From Pelomonas candidula (GTDB lineage: Bacteria; Pseudomonadota; Gammaproteobacteria; Burkholderiales; Burkholderiaceae_C), in contig NZ_JBIGIC010000008.1 in NCBI RefSeq assembly GCF_043555985.1, forward strand, positions 1 to 64,000: DNA of 64,000 bases. The letters are read 5' to 3'. The notes beneath the pieces were generated by a model that was not told the DNA's origin, ran no database searches, and worked only from the letters and a program-made list of their open reading frames with translations. Within the stretch, counting starts at the first letter, position 1; every line of letters starts with the position of its first letter. Positions 1-7,777 of this stretch are shown here, piece after piece. The translations under genes were made by a program, and so were the position numbers.

Positions 1-127
1 CGCGACGAGGCGGGCTGACCGAGCTCAGCGCTACAGTTGTCCACAGCCGGCGTCAGCCGATGCCGGCCCCAAGCCCTGGGTCAAAGTTCAATCGGCAGGG
101 TGGGTCAAATTTAGATCGGCGCCAACA
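1..127. mobile_element. IS21-family-like element end (partial)
   Basis: Positions 77-127 hold two copies of a TGGGTCA box, each followed by an ATCGGC word (near 78-96 and 101-120), ending in GATCGGCGCCAACA. Read on the minus strand this begins TGTTGGCGCCGATC and then TTTGACCCA, the layout I know from the ends of IS21-type elements, which carry multiple terminal repeats. The rest of the element would lie left of the window. No transposase is visible here, so this rests on the terminal pattern alone. Confidence 0.4.
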
Positions 128-505
128 ACGTTGAAGCTGATAGAACTCTTGGTCATTTCCTCTTCCAGCTTGCGTTGCGGTATCGACAATGTGCCGCAGA
201 GCTTTTCCTCTGGGAAGTGCCGATTTTCAGAGGGTCGCCCCACGAAATCGAGGCCGGAGCGCCGGCGCCGTTGTCGCCAGCCGTACGCGACCCTCTTGCC
301 AACCCGCCCCGCGCCGGCATCAACGGAAAGCGCAGTCGAAGACAATCTCTCGGTCACCGGTACGCGGGTGCCGGCATCGAGCTATCATCGTGAGCGCCAC
401 GCAGCGGCGACTGGAATGACCTTGGCATCCTCTAGGAGGACGGTCATAATCTTCGACACAACTCATCCCTAGCTGGGTCATTTGATTGGCTTCGGTCTGG
501 GACGG
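128..505. other. Stretch without a confident gene
   Basis: ORFs here have poor protein character. On the minus strand an ATG at 156 follows a GGAAGAGGAA purine run and opens a reading frame (MTKSSISFN) that meets the IS-like end at 127 after nine codons. This may be the first codons of a gene cut by the insertion. A third TGGGTCA word occurs at about 474-480. Confidence 0.3.
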
Positions 506-530
506 AAAAGCCGCCTTCGGGCGGTTTTTT
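506..530 (+). terminator. Rho-independent terminator
   Basis: CCGCC, a TTCG tetraloop and GGCGG followed by six T. It would stop plus-strand transcription from the left before the DUF5131 gene. Confidence 0.8.
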
Positions 531-563
531 CATGGACGGCCGCTGCCTTCTGCGAGCGATGCT

Positions 564-1307
564 ATGGCTGAATCCTCTATCGAATGGACCGAGCACACCT
601 GGAACCCGGTGACCGGCTGCACGAAGCTGTCGCCTGGGTGCAAGCATTGCTACGCCGAAACCATGACCAGGCGCCTGACCGCCATGGGGGCCGCCGGCTA
701 CGAGAACGGTTTCCAGCTCACGCTGCACCCTGACCGCCTCGAGCAGCCATTGCGGCGCAAGGCGCCGACCACCTACTTCGTGAACTCGATGTCCGACCTC
801 TTTCATGAGGACGTTCCGGACGACTTCATCGAGCGCGTGCTGGACGTGTGCCGGCGGACTCCCCAACACACCTACCAGGTGCTCACCAAGCGCGCGGCGC
901 GACTCCCGGAGTTCTTTCGGAGTCGCCAGTGCCCGACGAACGTCTGGCTCGGAGTGTCTGTCGAAGACAGGAAATACGGCGTGCCGCGCATCGCGCACCT
1001 GCGAAAGGTGGGGGCCGCGGTGCGTTTCCTCTCCATCGAGCCCCTGCTGGAAGATGTGGGCCGCCTGAACCTTCAGGGCATCCACTGGGTCATCGTCGGC
1101 GGGGAGAGCGGGCCCAAGGCCAGGCCAATGACGCCGGAGTGGGCCGAGCGCGTGCGCGTGCAGGCGCTTGCACAGGATGTCGCCTTCTTCTTCAAGCAGT
1201 GGGGCGCCTGGGGGCCTGACGGTGTCCGCCGCGACAAGAAGCGCAATGGGCGCGAGCTGGCTGGCCGCCGTTGGGACGAGTTCCCGGTTCGCGTTGTGGC
1301 GGCCTAG
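564..1307 (+). CDS. DUF5131 / phage Gp37-Gp68 family protein (three-Cys motif)
   Basis: This 247-residue protein opens MAESSIEWTEHTWNP and has the family's hallmark cysteines at about residues 19, 26 and 29 (C-x6-C-x2-C, in CTKLSPGCKHCYAE). That spacing resembles a radical-SAM-like cluster site. Later conserved blocks include NSMSDLFHEDVP, FLSIEPLLE and GGESGP. The family is common in phages and mobile elements; its biochemical role is not established. I chose the ATG at 564 because family members start with SxIEWT just after the Met; a longer frame starts at 486. It converges on the TcmP-type gene and the two share a CTAG at their stop codons. That pairing is the known genomic association behind the three-Cys-motif partner name. 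Confidence 0.9.
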   Translation: MAESSIEWTEHTWNPVTGCTKLSPGCKHCYAETMTRRLTAMGAAGYENGFQLTLHPDRLEQPLRRKAPTTYFVNSMSDLFHEDVPDDFIERVLDVCRRTPQHTYQVLTKRAARLPEFFRSRQCPTNVWLGVSVEDRKYGVPRIAHLRKVGAAVRFLSIEPLLEDVGRLNLQGIHWVIVGGESGPKARPMTPEWAERVRVQALAQDVAFFFKQWGAWGPDGVRRDKKRNGRELAGRRWDEFPVRVVAA

Positions 1308-2161
1308 GTGTCGAACAAGTCGCGGTTATCGCCCTTGGCGACGTCGTCCCAAATGCCGTTCGGGAAGGCGTGCCTGCTGAATGAGACTAGGCGATAGAGT
1401 GGCTCGTTGCGGTCGCCGCGCACGAGGGGCGCTTGCTCGCTGAACGTGAAGCCCAGGCCACCAACCAGCGACGTCCAGTAGTCGAAGAATGCTTGGCGCA
1501 GCTCCGTCTTTGACAGGCCCTTCACGTTGAGCTTCTCGCGCCAACCAGGTGCGGCGTCATCGAACCGTGCGCGCGCGTCGTCGAGCTCCATGTCGACGTT
1601 TCGCTGGAGGTCCATCGTCGAGAAGTGAACGACGAAGTCGATGCGCTTCAGCGCGCCAAGCGCCCTGATGATGTCGAACGACAGGTACTCGAGGTTATAG
1701 GGGTCGACGTAGGCGAGCGCGAGGGCATTCGCCGAGACTGCTTTCGCCATGTCCTTTGCTGTGTCCGACGCGGGGCCGACGAACGCGCTCACGGGCGCGC
1801 CGAGAGCAGCGAGTCTGCGACGGCATGCCTCAGCGCGGTCGGGGTCGAGGTCGCCGACGAGTACCTGCGTGAACGGCGTCTTATGGTTGACGGACTGGCG
1901 CCAAGCCACCACCGCTCCGCCATCGCGGGTCATGGTCTCGCCCTTGACCTGAATCCTGCCTGGACCACAGAAGGGGTCGATGAGGACGCGCTGCGACCAC
2001 TTGGCGCGCGCCCCTCGTGTCCCACCGAGCAGCTTGGCAAGCAGCGTGTGCTTCTGCTCGGGGACCCAGCTCCCGACTCCTTCGTTTTTCGGTCCGCGCT
2101 CAACGACCAGACCAGGGCATGGGTCCGGTTCGAGCGGCAACTTGAATGACGTCTTGGTCAC
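1304..2161 (-). CDS. tcmP: Three-Cys-motif partner protein TcmP
   Basis: A protein of about 285 residues matching the TcmP family by its blocks: WVPEQKHTLLAKLL near the N-terminus, VLIDPFCGPGR, GDLDPDRAE, ALAYVDPYNLEYL and DFVVHFSTMDLQRN. The DPFCGPG and YVDPYN blocks resemble a Rossmann methyltransferase fold, but no reaction is established. I placed the start at GTG 2161, preceded by GGGAG at good spacing; a longer TTG frame starts at 2197 without a ribosome site. It overlaps the convergent DUF5131 gene by 4 bp at the 3' ends. The genomic pairing of these families suggests joint function in a modification or defence process, which is inference. Confidence 0.85.
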   Translation of the reverse strand: MTKTSFKLPLEPDPCPGLVVERGPKNEGVGSWVPEQKHTLLAKLLGGTRGARAKWSQRVLIDPFCGPGRIQVKGETMTRDGGAVVAWRQSVNHKTPFTQVLVGDLDPDRAEACRRRLAALGAPVSAFVGPASDTAKDMAKAVSANALALAYVDPYNLEYLSFDIIRALGALKRIDFVVHFSTMDLQRNVDMELDDARARFDDAAPGWREKLNVKGLSKTELRQAFFDYWTSLVGGLGFTFSEQAPLVRGDRNEPLYRLVSFSRHAFPNGIWDDVAKGDNRDLFDT

Positions 2162-2208
2162 CTTGCTCCCTGAGTGAGCGTAACGCCAGGCAATCAAACA
2201 AAGGAAAA

Positions 2209-2226
2209 CGGCCGCTTGTGCGGCCG
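2209..2226 (-). terminator. Hairpin, probable minus-strand terminator
   Basis: CGGCCGC and GCGGCCG arms with a 4-nt loop. On the minus strand the stem is followed by TTTTCCTTTG, so it would end the small operon at 2308-2962 just before the TcmP-type gene. Confidence 0.6.
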
Positions 2227-2307
2227 CCTCCTCTTTGCGTCATGGGGCCGGGCGTCCGTCTTACGAGAGAGCTGCCGAGCCGAGTTCCAAGCGCCTACAC
2301 AGACAGT

Positions 2308-2553
2308 CTATCGCATACCTCGGCGTGTCGAGCGCGATGATGCGCGACTTGTCGAAGCAGGAATCGTGGCCTTGGGCTTCAGCTCGATGGCCACGGTGCC
2401 ATTGCGCGCGAAATCGGCGACCATCCGCCGCCCGTTGGCCGCCGCTTCAGCTGCGGCCTTTGTGCCGCGCCCGAGCAGCATCGCCCTGCTGAAGGCCTTT
2501 GCCTCATCGCCTGTCAGGGTCACGGGACCAAATGGGCTGCTGGAGATGGCCAT
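2308..2553 (-). CDS. Small protein downstream of ParS-like gene, unknown
   Basis: An 81-residue protein starting MAISSSPFGPVTLTGDEA, with a basic, Ser/Arg-rich C-terminus. The start at 2553 has GGGAGG eight bases upstream and lies 4 bp after the stop of the DUF2384-like gene, so the two look cotranscribed and coupled. The central part (AFSRAMLLGRG, then MVADFARNGTVAIEL) looks like an alpha-beta mini domain, but I do not recognise a family. In toxin-antitoxin loci of the MbcA/ParS type the partner is usually a larger RES toxin, which this is not. Confidence 0.6.
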   Translation of the reverse strand: MAISSSPFGPVTLTGDEAKAFSRAMLLGRGTKAAAEAAANGRRMVADFARNGTVAIELKPKATIPASTSRASSRSTRRGMR

Positions 2554-2557
2554 TCGC

Positions 2558-2962
2558 TCACGCCTCCCAGCCAGCGATGGCGAGAACGCGCTCAGCCTCG
2601 CCGCGCTCGATTGCCGCCCGCGGAGTCGCGCCGTCCAAGGCGCTATGAGGCGACTCCAGGAAGGCGAGCAGCGCCCAGCCCTCCCTCGTGCCGAGCGCCT
2701 CGGCCACCTTGGGCACCACCGGCAAGAAGCTGGGCTCGAATTGCCACCGCGGAAGCCGGTAAGGTCCACCAGGTTGCGACAGGCCGATGCAGCGCCCTTC
2801 GGCAATCCAGGATTCGATGGCGGCCTCGCTGGTGCCGGTGAGCGCGGCGGCCTCGTCGGGCGAGAGCATGTCATCGGCGGCCAGGCGCGACGAACGCGCA
2901 TCCAGGCCGTCACGGAGAAGGGACCGTGTCGCCCTGACGCTTACGTACTCGGCACTCCTCAT
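2558..2962 (-). CDS. MbcA/ParS-like (DUF2384) domain protein
   Basis: A 134-residue protein. The middle part (LSPDEAAALTGTSEAAIESWI) looks like a helix-turn-helix. The last 45 residues (REGWALLAFLESPHSALDG, then TPRAAIERGEAERVLAIAG) match the MbcA/ParS/Xre antitoxin C-terminal domain. Such proteins neutralise RES-type toxins and repress their own operons. Here the companion is only an 81-residue unknown, so this may be an orphan regulator. ATG 2962 has GGAG five bases upstream; GTG 2968 is an alternative. Confidence 0.75.
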   Translation of the reverse strand: MRSAEYVSVRATRSLLRDGLDARSSRLAADDMLSPDEAAALTGTSEAAIESWIAEGRCIGLSQPGGPYRLPRWQFEPSFLPVVPKVAEALGTREGWALLAFLESPHSALDGATPRAAIERGEAERVLAIAGWEA

Positions 2963-2971
2963 GACCACTCC

Positions 2972-3001
2972 GAAAAAGATGCCCCGGCATCGAGCCGGGG
3001 C
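2972..3001 (-). terminator. GC-rich hairpin with T run on minus strand
   Basis: GCCCCGGC and GCCGGGGC arms around ATCGA, followed on the minus strand by ATCTTTTTCGG. It would insulate the ParS-like operon from minus-strand readthrough. Confidence 0.65.
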
Positions 3002-3106
3002 AGGAAGCGTCGCGCTGTCATCACGCGCCGCGCCTGCTCAGGGAGGAAAAGCAGGGGCCGGGAGGCCGGACCGAAGTCTACCGCCTGCCGACGACATCGG
3101 CGGGAG

Positions 3107-3335
3107 GAGCTTTGTGAGTGAAAAGGGGAGCCTGGCATACGTGATGAGTTTTGTGAGCCCGATGCTCCACGGTGAGAACGACCCTCTGCGGACGCATCAC
3201 GTATCGACGGCAAATCAACAACTTGCGGGCGACGGGCACCCGGTGAACTCCGTCATCCGTGCCGGCCGACTCACAAAAGTCATCACGTGTCCCACCTCGG
3301 CCAAACGTCCTTTGTGAGCAAAAAGGGGAGCCTTC
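3107..3335. repeat. Direct and inverted repeats upstream of the processing operon
   Basis: A 24-nt near-direct repeat, CTTTGTGAG then (T/C)(G/A)AAAAGGGGAGCCT, occurs near 3110 and 3308. ACGTGATGAGTTTTGTGAG near 3139 has an inverted, nearly identical copy (CTCACAAAAGTCATCACGT) near 3271. A further CATCACGTAT lies near 3196. No gene is supported between 3002 and 3410; this looks like a protein-binding control region for the downstream plus-strand operon. Confidence 0.6.
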
Positions 3336-3410
3336 GCTTCACGAATTCGCGCGCGCGCAACATGCGCAAGTGCAGCGTATATCTCATACACCATCGCAGG
3401 TCCCTGCGCC

Positions 3411-3439
3411 TTGGCGACCCACGTTCGATGTGATATCCA
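3411..3439 (+). promoter_or_regulatory. Putative promoter of the end-processing operon
   Basis: TTGGCG, 17 nt, TATCCA; the -10 is preceded by GTGA as in the plasmid backbone promoters. The first ATG (3446) is only 7 nt downstream of the -10 box, so the transcript would be essentially leaderless. No Shine-Dalgarno is visible. Confidence 0.5.
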
Positions 3440-3445
3440 TCGTGG

Positions 3446-4201
3446 ATGCCTATCTGCTTCCTCGACACCGAGTTCACCGACCTCGTTCAGCCTCGGCTCT
3501 TGAGCCTCGGCCTCGTGAGCCTCGCCGGCGCCGAGCACTACGTCGAGCTCGACCTGGCCACCGAGGCCGGCCAAGCCCGCAAGCGGGTCTCCAGCGATTT
3601 CGTCCGCTACGACGGCGTCCTCGACATGTGGGGTCTCATCCCCGATGCAGCCTGCACTGAGTGGGAGATGGGGCGTCGGACTGGCGAGTGGCTGCTGAAA
3701 CTCTCCCAGGAGTCCGGGAGTCAGGGAAGTCGTGTCGAGGTCGCCTTCGACTACCAGAACGACTACGAGCTCTTGGAGCAGGTAGTCCGCAACTCGGGAC
3801 TCTGGGAACGAGTCCGAGAGGTCGTAACTCCCGTGGACGTCGGACCGCTGACTGGTGCGCAAGAAGGCGAGATTGCGGCCGAGCAGTGCTTCGGTGAGCT
3901 CGCGCGCCGCGGGCTGCGACGCCATCACGCGCTCGCAGACGCCATTGCTCTGAAGGAGGCGTACATCGCCGTCAAGGCCGTGGCAGCGCGGATGTCCAAC
4001 GCGACCCACTCCGACAGCTTCCGCCAGCTCGCCCAACATGCTCTGTATCAAGGCCTCGACGAGGCCTGGCTGCGCACTTGGCTACGAGCGCCCGCGTTTG
4101 GCCTCGGCGGCCGGAAGCCGATGGACATGCTCGACGAGCCCGGCGGCCTCGATGCTCTCAAGGACCTCGTAACGCGAATCGCAACCGGGACCTACTCATG
4201 A
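3446..4201 (+). CDS. DEDD 3'-5' exonuclease fused to ParS-like C-terminal domain
   Basis: 251 residues. The N-terminus (FLDTEFTDL, acidic residues 7 and 9) is exonuclease motif I of the DEDD superfamily, close to the Rv2179c-like 3'-5' exoribonucleases. HHALADAIALK near residues 171-181 provides the conserved H-x4-D of motif III. Residues about 205-251 (LRTWLRAPAFGLGGRKPMDML and following) resemble an MbcA/ParS antitoxin-type domain, an unusual fusion. First gene of the 11-gene operon; its TGA overlaps the ATG of the AAA+ gene by 4 nt. The catalytic assignment is well supported by motifs; the role of the C-terminal domain is inferred. Confidence 0.8.
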   Translation: MPICFLDTEFTDLVQPRLLSLGLVSLAGAEHYVELDLATEAGQARKRVSSDFVRYDGVLDMWGLIPDAACTEWEMGRRTGEWLLKLSQESGSQGSRVEVAFDYQNDYELLEQVVRNSGLWERVREVVTPVDVGPLTGAQEGEIAAEQCFGELARRGLRRHHALADAIALKEAYIAVKAVAARMSNATHSDSFRQLAQHALYQGLDEAWLRTWLRAPAFGLGGRKPMDMLDEPGGLDALKDLVTRIATGTYS

Positions 4202-5451
4202 GCCGCCCAGCTGACACGCACGGCGACTGGGTGCTCTGGCGACCCAATGGCTACGGTCGTGAGCCCTTGTACGTCCCGCCCGCCCTCGTGCCGCATCTCG
4301 AAGCCGAACATCAGCAGCGCGAAAGCGAGCGCCGGGCCACGGAAGAGGCCGAGCTCGTAGAAGGTCGCCGGGTTCGTGAAGAGGAAGCGGCCACCGAGAA
4401 GGCTCGCGCCAATGAGACCGCTCAGCCAAAGCCGCCAACTGTCGGGGCACACCTCGCTCACTTCTTCGAGGTGGAGCGGCATCGGGTACTGTGCGATGTC
4501 GACCGCATCGTGGAGCGCATTCAAAAGGTTCGAGACGGCCTGTATGGCGACAAGGACCACACGAACCGGGAGCTCAAAGCGCTCACCGCAGCCCTCGAGC
4601 GAGGCCCCGAGCGGTCCGTCGTCCTTCAGCCAGGGTGGCAGGAAGAGCTCGACGACCTGGCCGTCGAGCTGCCGGCCTTTCGTGGGGCAGTCGAGGTCGT
4701 GACGAACGCGCTCGCTTTATCAGCGGCCACGCTATCGCTGCCAGCGATTCCACCCCTGTTGCTGGTCGGGCTGCCAGGTGTCGGGAAGTCGTACTTCTGC
4801 CGCAGACTGACGGAGGTCTTGGCATGCGGCCGTGGCTGGCTTGCCTTCGACCAACCGACCGCCGGTTGTAGCCTTCGTGGCACCGACAGCCATTGGTCCA
4901 CGGCCAGGCACGGACTCCTGTTCGAGTTGCTCGCCCTCGGCGAAACCGCGAATCCGGTTGTCGTGCTAGACGAGGTCGACAAGGCGTCGCGGCGGCACGG
5001 TAGCCAGGACATCGACATGCTGAGCCAGTTGTACTCGGCCCTCGAACCGGAAACAGCGCAACGCCTCACGGATGTCTCGCTCGACATCGAACTCGATGCG
5101 AGCCAGGTCGTCTATGTCGGGACCGCCAACGGACTCCGGACTCTTGATGCCGCACTCCTGAGTCGGTTCGAAGTCATCCCGGTAGGACTCCCGAGTCCGG
5201 ACGAGCGACGTGAGTCCGCGATGCGAGTGGTGGAGAGCACGATGAAGCGGCTGGGAGTCCGAGGCGTGGTGCGTGTGAGTCCGGGAGTCTCGGTTCTGCT
5301 GGCGGACTACACGCCGCGCGCAATCCGCCGCGTCGTGGAGAGGGCCGTTGGTGCAGTCGTGGTTGCTGGTCGCGAGCGACTCAGTGTCGAAGACATCGAG
5401 GCAGCGCTCGGCATGACCCCAGCACAACAGCACGCGAGGAGGATGCACTGA
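4198..5451 (+). CDS. AAA+ ATPase (Lon/MoxR-type fold)
   Basis: 417 residues. Residues 1-150 are charged and partly coiled coil (QQRESERRATEEAE region). The AAA+ module follows: Walker A GLPGVGKS near 190, Walker B VVVLDEVDK near 253, sensor-1 VYVGTAN, arginine-finger segment ALLSRFEVI, and a C-terminal lid (YTPRAIRRVVERAV). The ring ATPase closest in appearance is the Lon/FtsH class, but no protease domain is present, so it probably remodels a partner. The start at 4198 overlaps the exonuclease stop (ATGA), and its own stop overlaps the next ATG by 1 nt (TGATG). A longer frame from 4078 is out of context. Confidence 0.85.
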   Translation: MSRPADTHGDWVLWRPNGYGREPLYVPPALVPHLEAEHQQRESERRATEEAELVEGRRVREEEAATEKARANETAQPKPPTVGAHLAHFFEVERHRVLCDVDRIVERIQKVRDGLYGDKDHTNRELKALTAALERGPERSVVLQPGWQEELDDLAVELPAFRGAVEVVTNALALSAATLSLPAIPPLLLVGLPGVGKSYFCRRLTEVLACGRGWLAFDQPTAGCSLRGTDSHWSTARHGLLFELLALGETANPVVVLDEVDKASRRHGSQDIDMLSQLYSALEPETAQRLTDVSLDIELDASQVVYVGTANGLRTLDAALLSRFEVIPVGLPSPDERRESAMRVVESTMKRLGVRGVVRVSPGVSVLLADYTPRAIRRVVERAVGAVVVAGRERLSVEDIEAALGMTPAQQHARRMH

Positions 5452-5609
5452 TGAACACTCAGTCAACCACCCGCATGGATGCCCGCGGCCGCATCACGAT
5501 TCCGGTCGGGATTCGGAGAGCAGCCTGTCTCAAACCCGGCGTCGCCCTGCGCTGGGCCGTCTTGCCGTCTCGCGCGATTGCGGTGTCACTGGCGAAGGGT
5601 GATGCGTGA
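5451..5609 (+). CDS. Small AbrB/MazE (SpoVT)-type protein
   Basis: 52 residues, MNTQSTTRMDARGRITIPVG and onward. The core RGRITIPVGIRRAACLKPG is the classical swapped-hairpin AbrB/MazE DNA-binding signature. It overlaps the AAA+ stop by one base and the next GTG by 4 nt, so it lies inside the translational chain. It is likely the operon's own transcriptional regulator; by analogy with MazE it could also be an antitoxin, but no MazF-like partner is seen. Confidence 0.8.
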   Translation: MNTQSTTRMDARGRITIPVGIRRAACLKPGVALRWAVLPSRAIAVSLAKGDA

Positions 5610-6178
5610 ACGAGTCGAAGCCCTTCGGAAAGGCCGCGTTCGACAGGCTCTGTATGGGCCATGTCAGCGCCGGCCCCGGACTCCTGTTCTTGGACGTCGA
5701 CGACATCATCTGCATTGGCAAGCCCTATGGCGGCTACGACCTCTTTGACGATGACCGGCCGGCCGACCTGTTCGATAGGCTGTGGCATCCACCGTCCAAG
5801 AAGGCGTTGCTGGACATCCTCGATGAATTCGGCCCGCGCGTCGTCATGACGACCTCTTGGCTTCGGCTCATGGAGCGCGACGGCTTCGAATCTCTCTTTC
5901 GGCGCACTGGCCTGGAACTGGTGGCGGCGTCGCTCCACTCGAAATGGGAAGCGCCCGCGAACATGGGCATGACCCGCCACGACGCGATTCTGAAATGGCT
6001 GTGGGCGAACTACACCGGTGAGCAGTTGGTCGTCTTGGACGACGACGTGAGCGGCACGGGGCTGCGCGGTTCAAAGCTGGACAAGCTGGGCAGAGTGGTG
6101 TTTTGCGAGGTCGGTGTCGGCCTGCACGTTGGACACCTCCCTCAGGTACGCAGGGCGCTCGTCGGAGGTGCGTCGTGA
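5606..6178 (+). CDS. HAD-family phosphatase (RNA-repair-associated type), copy 1
   Basis: 190 residues starting with GTG. HAD motif I is LLFLDVDDII near residue 27-36 (nucleophile DxD), motif II is VVMTTSWLR, and the late acidic motif is LVVLDDDVSG. The layout matches the HAD domain found in Swiss-Army-Knife RNA repair proteins, where it is expected to remove terminal phosphates. One of three related HAD genes in this operon (others at 9644 and 10198). The GTGA overlap with the preceding gene and GTGA with the next show coupling. Substrate is unknown. Confidence 0.8.
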   Translation: MNESKPFGKAAFDRLCMGHVSAGPGLLFLDVDDIICIGKPYGGYDLFDDDRPADLFDRLWHPPSKKALLDILDEFGPRVVMTTSWLRLMERDGFESLFRRTGLELVAASLHSKWEAPANMGMTRHDAILKWLWANYTGEQLVVLDDDVSGTGLRGSKLDKLGRVVFCEVGVGLHVGHLPQVRRALVGGAS

Positions 6179-6948
6179 CCGGGCCCGTGCTCTACTGCGG
6201 GGACCCGCACGGCGCCTTCGGACACATCATCGAAGCCGCTGACCGCACCCAGGCCTCCGCCGTCATCCTGCTCGGCGACCTTGAGCCTCAGCGGCCTCTG
6301 CACATTGAGCTCGCGCCCCTCATCGAGCGCGAGGTGCCAATCTATTGGATTCCGGGCAACCATGATGGTGACTCCGTCACGGTCATCGGGCGCGTGTGGG
6401 GCAGCAAGCTCTCGGACCGCAACATCCACGGCAGAGTCGTGACTCTGCCGGACTACACACGTCTCGCAGGCTTGGGATGTGTGTTCAGGTCGGCCGTGTG
6501 GATGCCGGACCCAGCCGCCCCAGGTGGTGATGCGCCCAAGTTCCGGTCGCGCGCCGAACATGCCAAAGCCACACCGCGCCAAGACCGCTTCGAAGGCGGC
6601 CCGCACTTTCGACACATGGGCACCATTTACCACGACGAGTTCGAACGGCTTGCCGACATGCAAGCCGACATCCTCGCGACTCACGAGGCGCCTGGCGAGG
6701 GCCACCACCCCTATGGCTTCGACATCTTGGTAACGCTGGCGCAAGTAATGGGCGCGCGAATCATCATCCACGGGCACCAGCACGACGCAAGGCGAACCGA
6801 TGTGAAAGGCGTGAAGTGCATCGGAGTGGGCCTCCGCGGGGTCACAGCAGTCGACGCCAATGGCAATACCAAGGTCATCGTGCCTGGCGAGCTCGACGAA
6901 GCGCGCGGCTACGGGCAACGGGACCCGGACATTTTTGGAGAGGGATAG
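6175..6948 (+). CDS. Calcineurin-like metallophosphoesterase
   Basis: 257 residues, GTG start at 6175 with GGAGG eight bases upstream. The dinuclear-metal motifs appear in order: YCGDPHG (D-x-H), LLGDLE, PGNHDGD, ATHEAP and HGHQHD. This is the normal size of a single-domain metallophosphoesterase. Substrates in this superfamily range from nucleotides and cyclic phosphates to DNA/RNA ends. The gene sits between two end-phosphatase-like and unknown genes with 4-nt and 1-nt overlaps, so a nucleic-acid end or nucleotide substrate is the reasonable inference. Confidence 0.85.
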   Translation: MTGPVLYCGDPHGAFGHIIEAADRTQASAVILLGDLEPQRPLHIELAPLIEREVPIYWIPGNHDGDSVTVIGRVWGSKLSDRNIHGRVVTLPDYTRLAGLGCVFRSAVWMPDPAAPGGDAPKFRSRAEHAKATPRQDRFEGGPHFRHMGTIYHDEFERLADMQADILATHEAPGEGHHPYGFDILVTLAQVMGARIIIHGHQHDARRTDVKGVKCIGVGLRGVTAVDANGNTKVIVPGELDEARGYGQRDPDIFGEG

Positions 6949-7406
6949 TGAACCCGCTCGACGAGCTCATCTTTGCGCATCCGAAGCTGTTTCGTGGACA
7001 GCTTCCTGTTGTCCCTAGCGACCTGCCTGTGGGGTGGTACGACCTCGTCCACGTGCTATGCCTCAGTATCGAAGACATCCTCGGAGAGGATTGCGCGGAA
7101 TTCGACGTGAAGCAAATCAAAGAGAAGCTCGGTGGCTTGCGCTTCTACTTCTCTCTATCCGGCGCCGAAGACATCTTCATTGACCTCCACTCCGAAGGTG
7201 GCTCGGAGACCATCATCAAGCGCGCGACGCCCGCACCAGTGAAGATGGACACCATTCGTCAAATCGTCGAACTCTCGTGTGAAGGCTCGCGCGCCACGTG
7301 CCAGATTTGCGGCTCATTCGGCTCGCAGCGCGTCATAGGTGGAAGGCTGGCCGCATTGTGCGACGAGCATCACGCAACAGAGTCCAGGGAACGGGCTGGG
7401 CAATGA
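6948..7406 (+). CDS. Phage/plasmid protein with LGGLRFYF motif and Cys/His C-terminus
   Basis: 152 residues; GTG 6948 shares one base with the preceding TAG and follows GGAGAGGG. The segment VKQIKEKLGGLRFYF and the C-terminal CQICGSFGSQR...LCDEHH are typical of a phage hypothetical family whose end looks like a small zinc ribbon (C-x2-C...C-x2-H). No activity is known. It ends in a 4-nt ATGA overlap with the next gene. Confidence 0.7.
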   Translation: MNPLDELIFAHPKLFRGQLPVVPSDLPVGWYDLVHVLCLSIEDILGEDCAEFDVKQIKEKLGGLRFYFSLSGAEDIFIDLHSEGGSETIIKRATPAPVKMDTIRQIVELSCEGSRATCQICGSFGSQRVIGGRLAALCDEHHATESRERAGQ

Positions 7407-7777
7407 AGGCGAAGCTCTTTCTCAAGCATACGATGTCCTGCCTACACGACCAGGCTATCGAGGTTGACATCGACGAGACGCGCCGCGAGGTGCGTCTGGC
7501 TATGGCCGCCTTCGACTCCTCGCTCGTGGCGCGCCTGGTCACTGACATCTTGCCAACCGACCACGGTCTGGTGGCCTACCGCGACGACAACGAAAAGCAC
7601 GGCACCGAGGTCTGGCTCACGAAGCCGGCGACCTACGCGCTTTCCATCGACCTCGCCGGCCTCGTGTATCGCGCCGATGTCGTCAAGCTTTTTAGACAGG
7701 CTGGTGCCGGAGGCATGGTGGCCGTCACGCTCACACCTTCACAGGCACCGAGCGAACAACAGAAGCGGGCTCAATGA
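7403..7777 (+). CDS. Conserved operon protein, unknown
   Basis: 124 residues, MKAKLFLKHTMSCLHDQ. No signal peptide or membrane segment. Alternating hydrophobic strands suggest a small beta-rich fold. No family recognised. ATGA overlaps on both sides (7403 and 7774-7777) place it firmly in the operon. Confidence 0.7.
   Translation: MKAKLFLKHTMSCLHDQAIEVDIDETRREVRLAMAAFDSSLVARLVTDILPTDHGLVAYRDDNEKHGTEVWLTKPATYALSIDLAGLVYRADVVKLFRQAGAGGMVAVTLTPSQAPSEQQKRAQ

Noticed and set aside
37..45. TTGTCCACA as a DnaA box marking an origin
   Set aside because: A single imperfect box without clustering or AT-rich DNA is not evidence for an origin.
444..1085. Long open frame on the minus strand opposite the DUF5131 gene
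   Set aside because: Shadow of the plus-strand coding pattern in GC-rich DNA; the three-Cys protein on the other strand is clearly real.
3107..3335. CRISPR array
   Set aside because: Only two direct copies with no regular spacer pattern, and no cas genes; better read as operator repeats.
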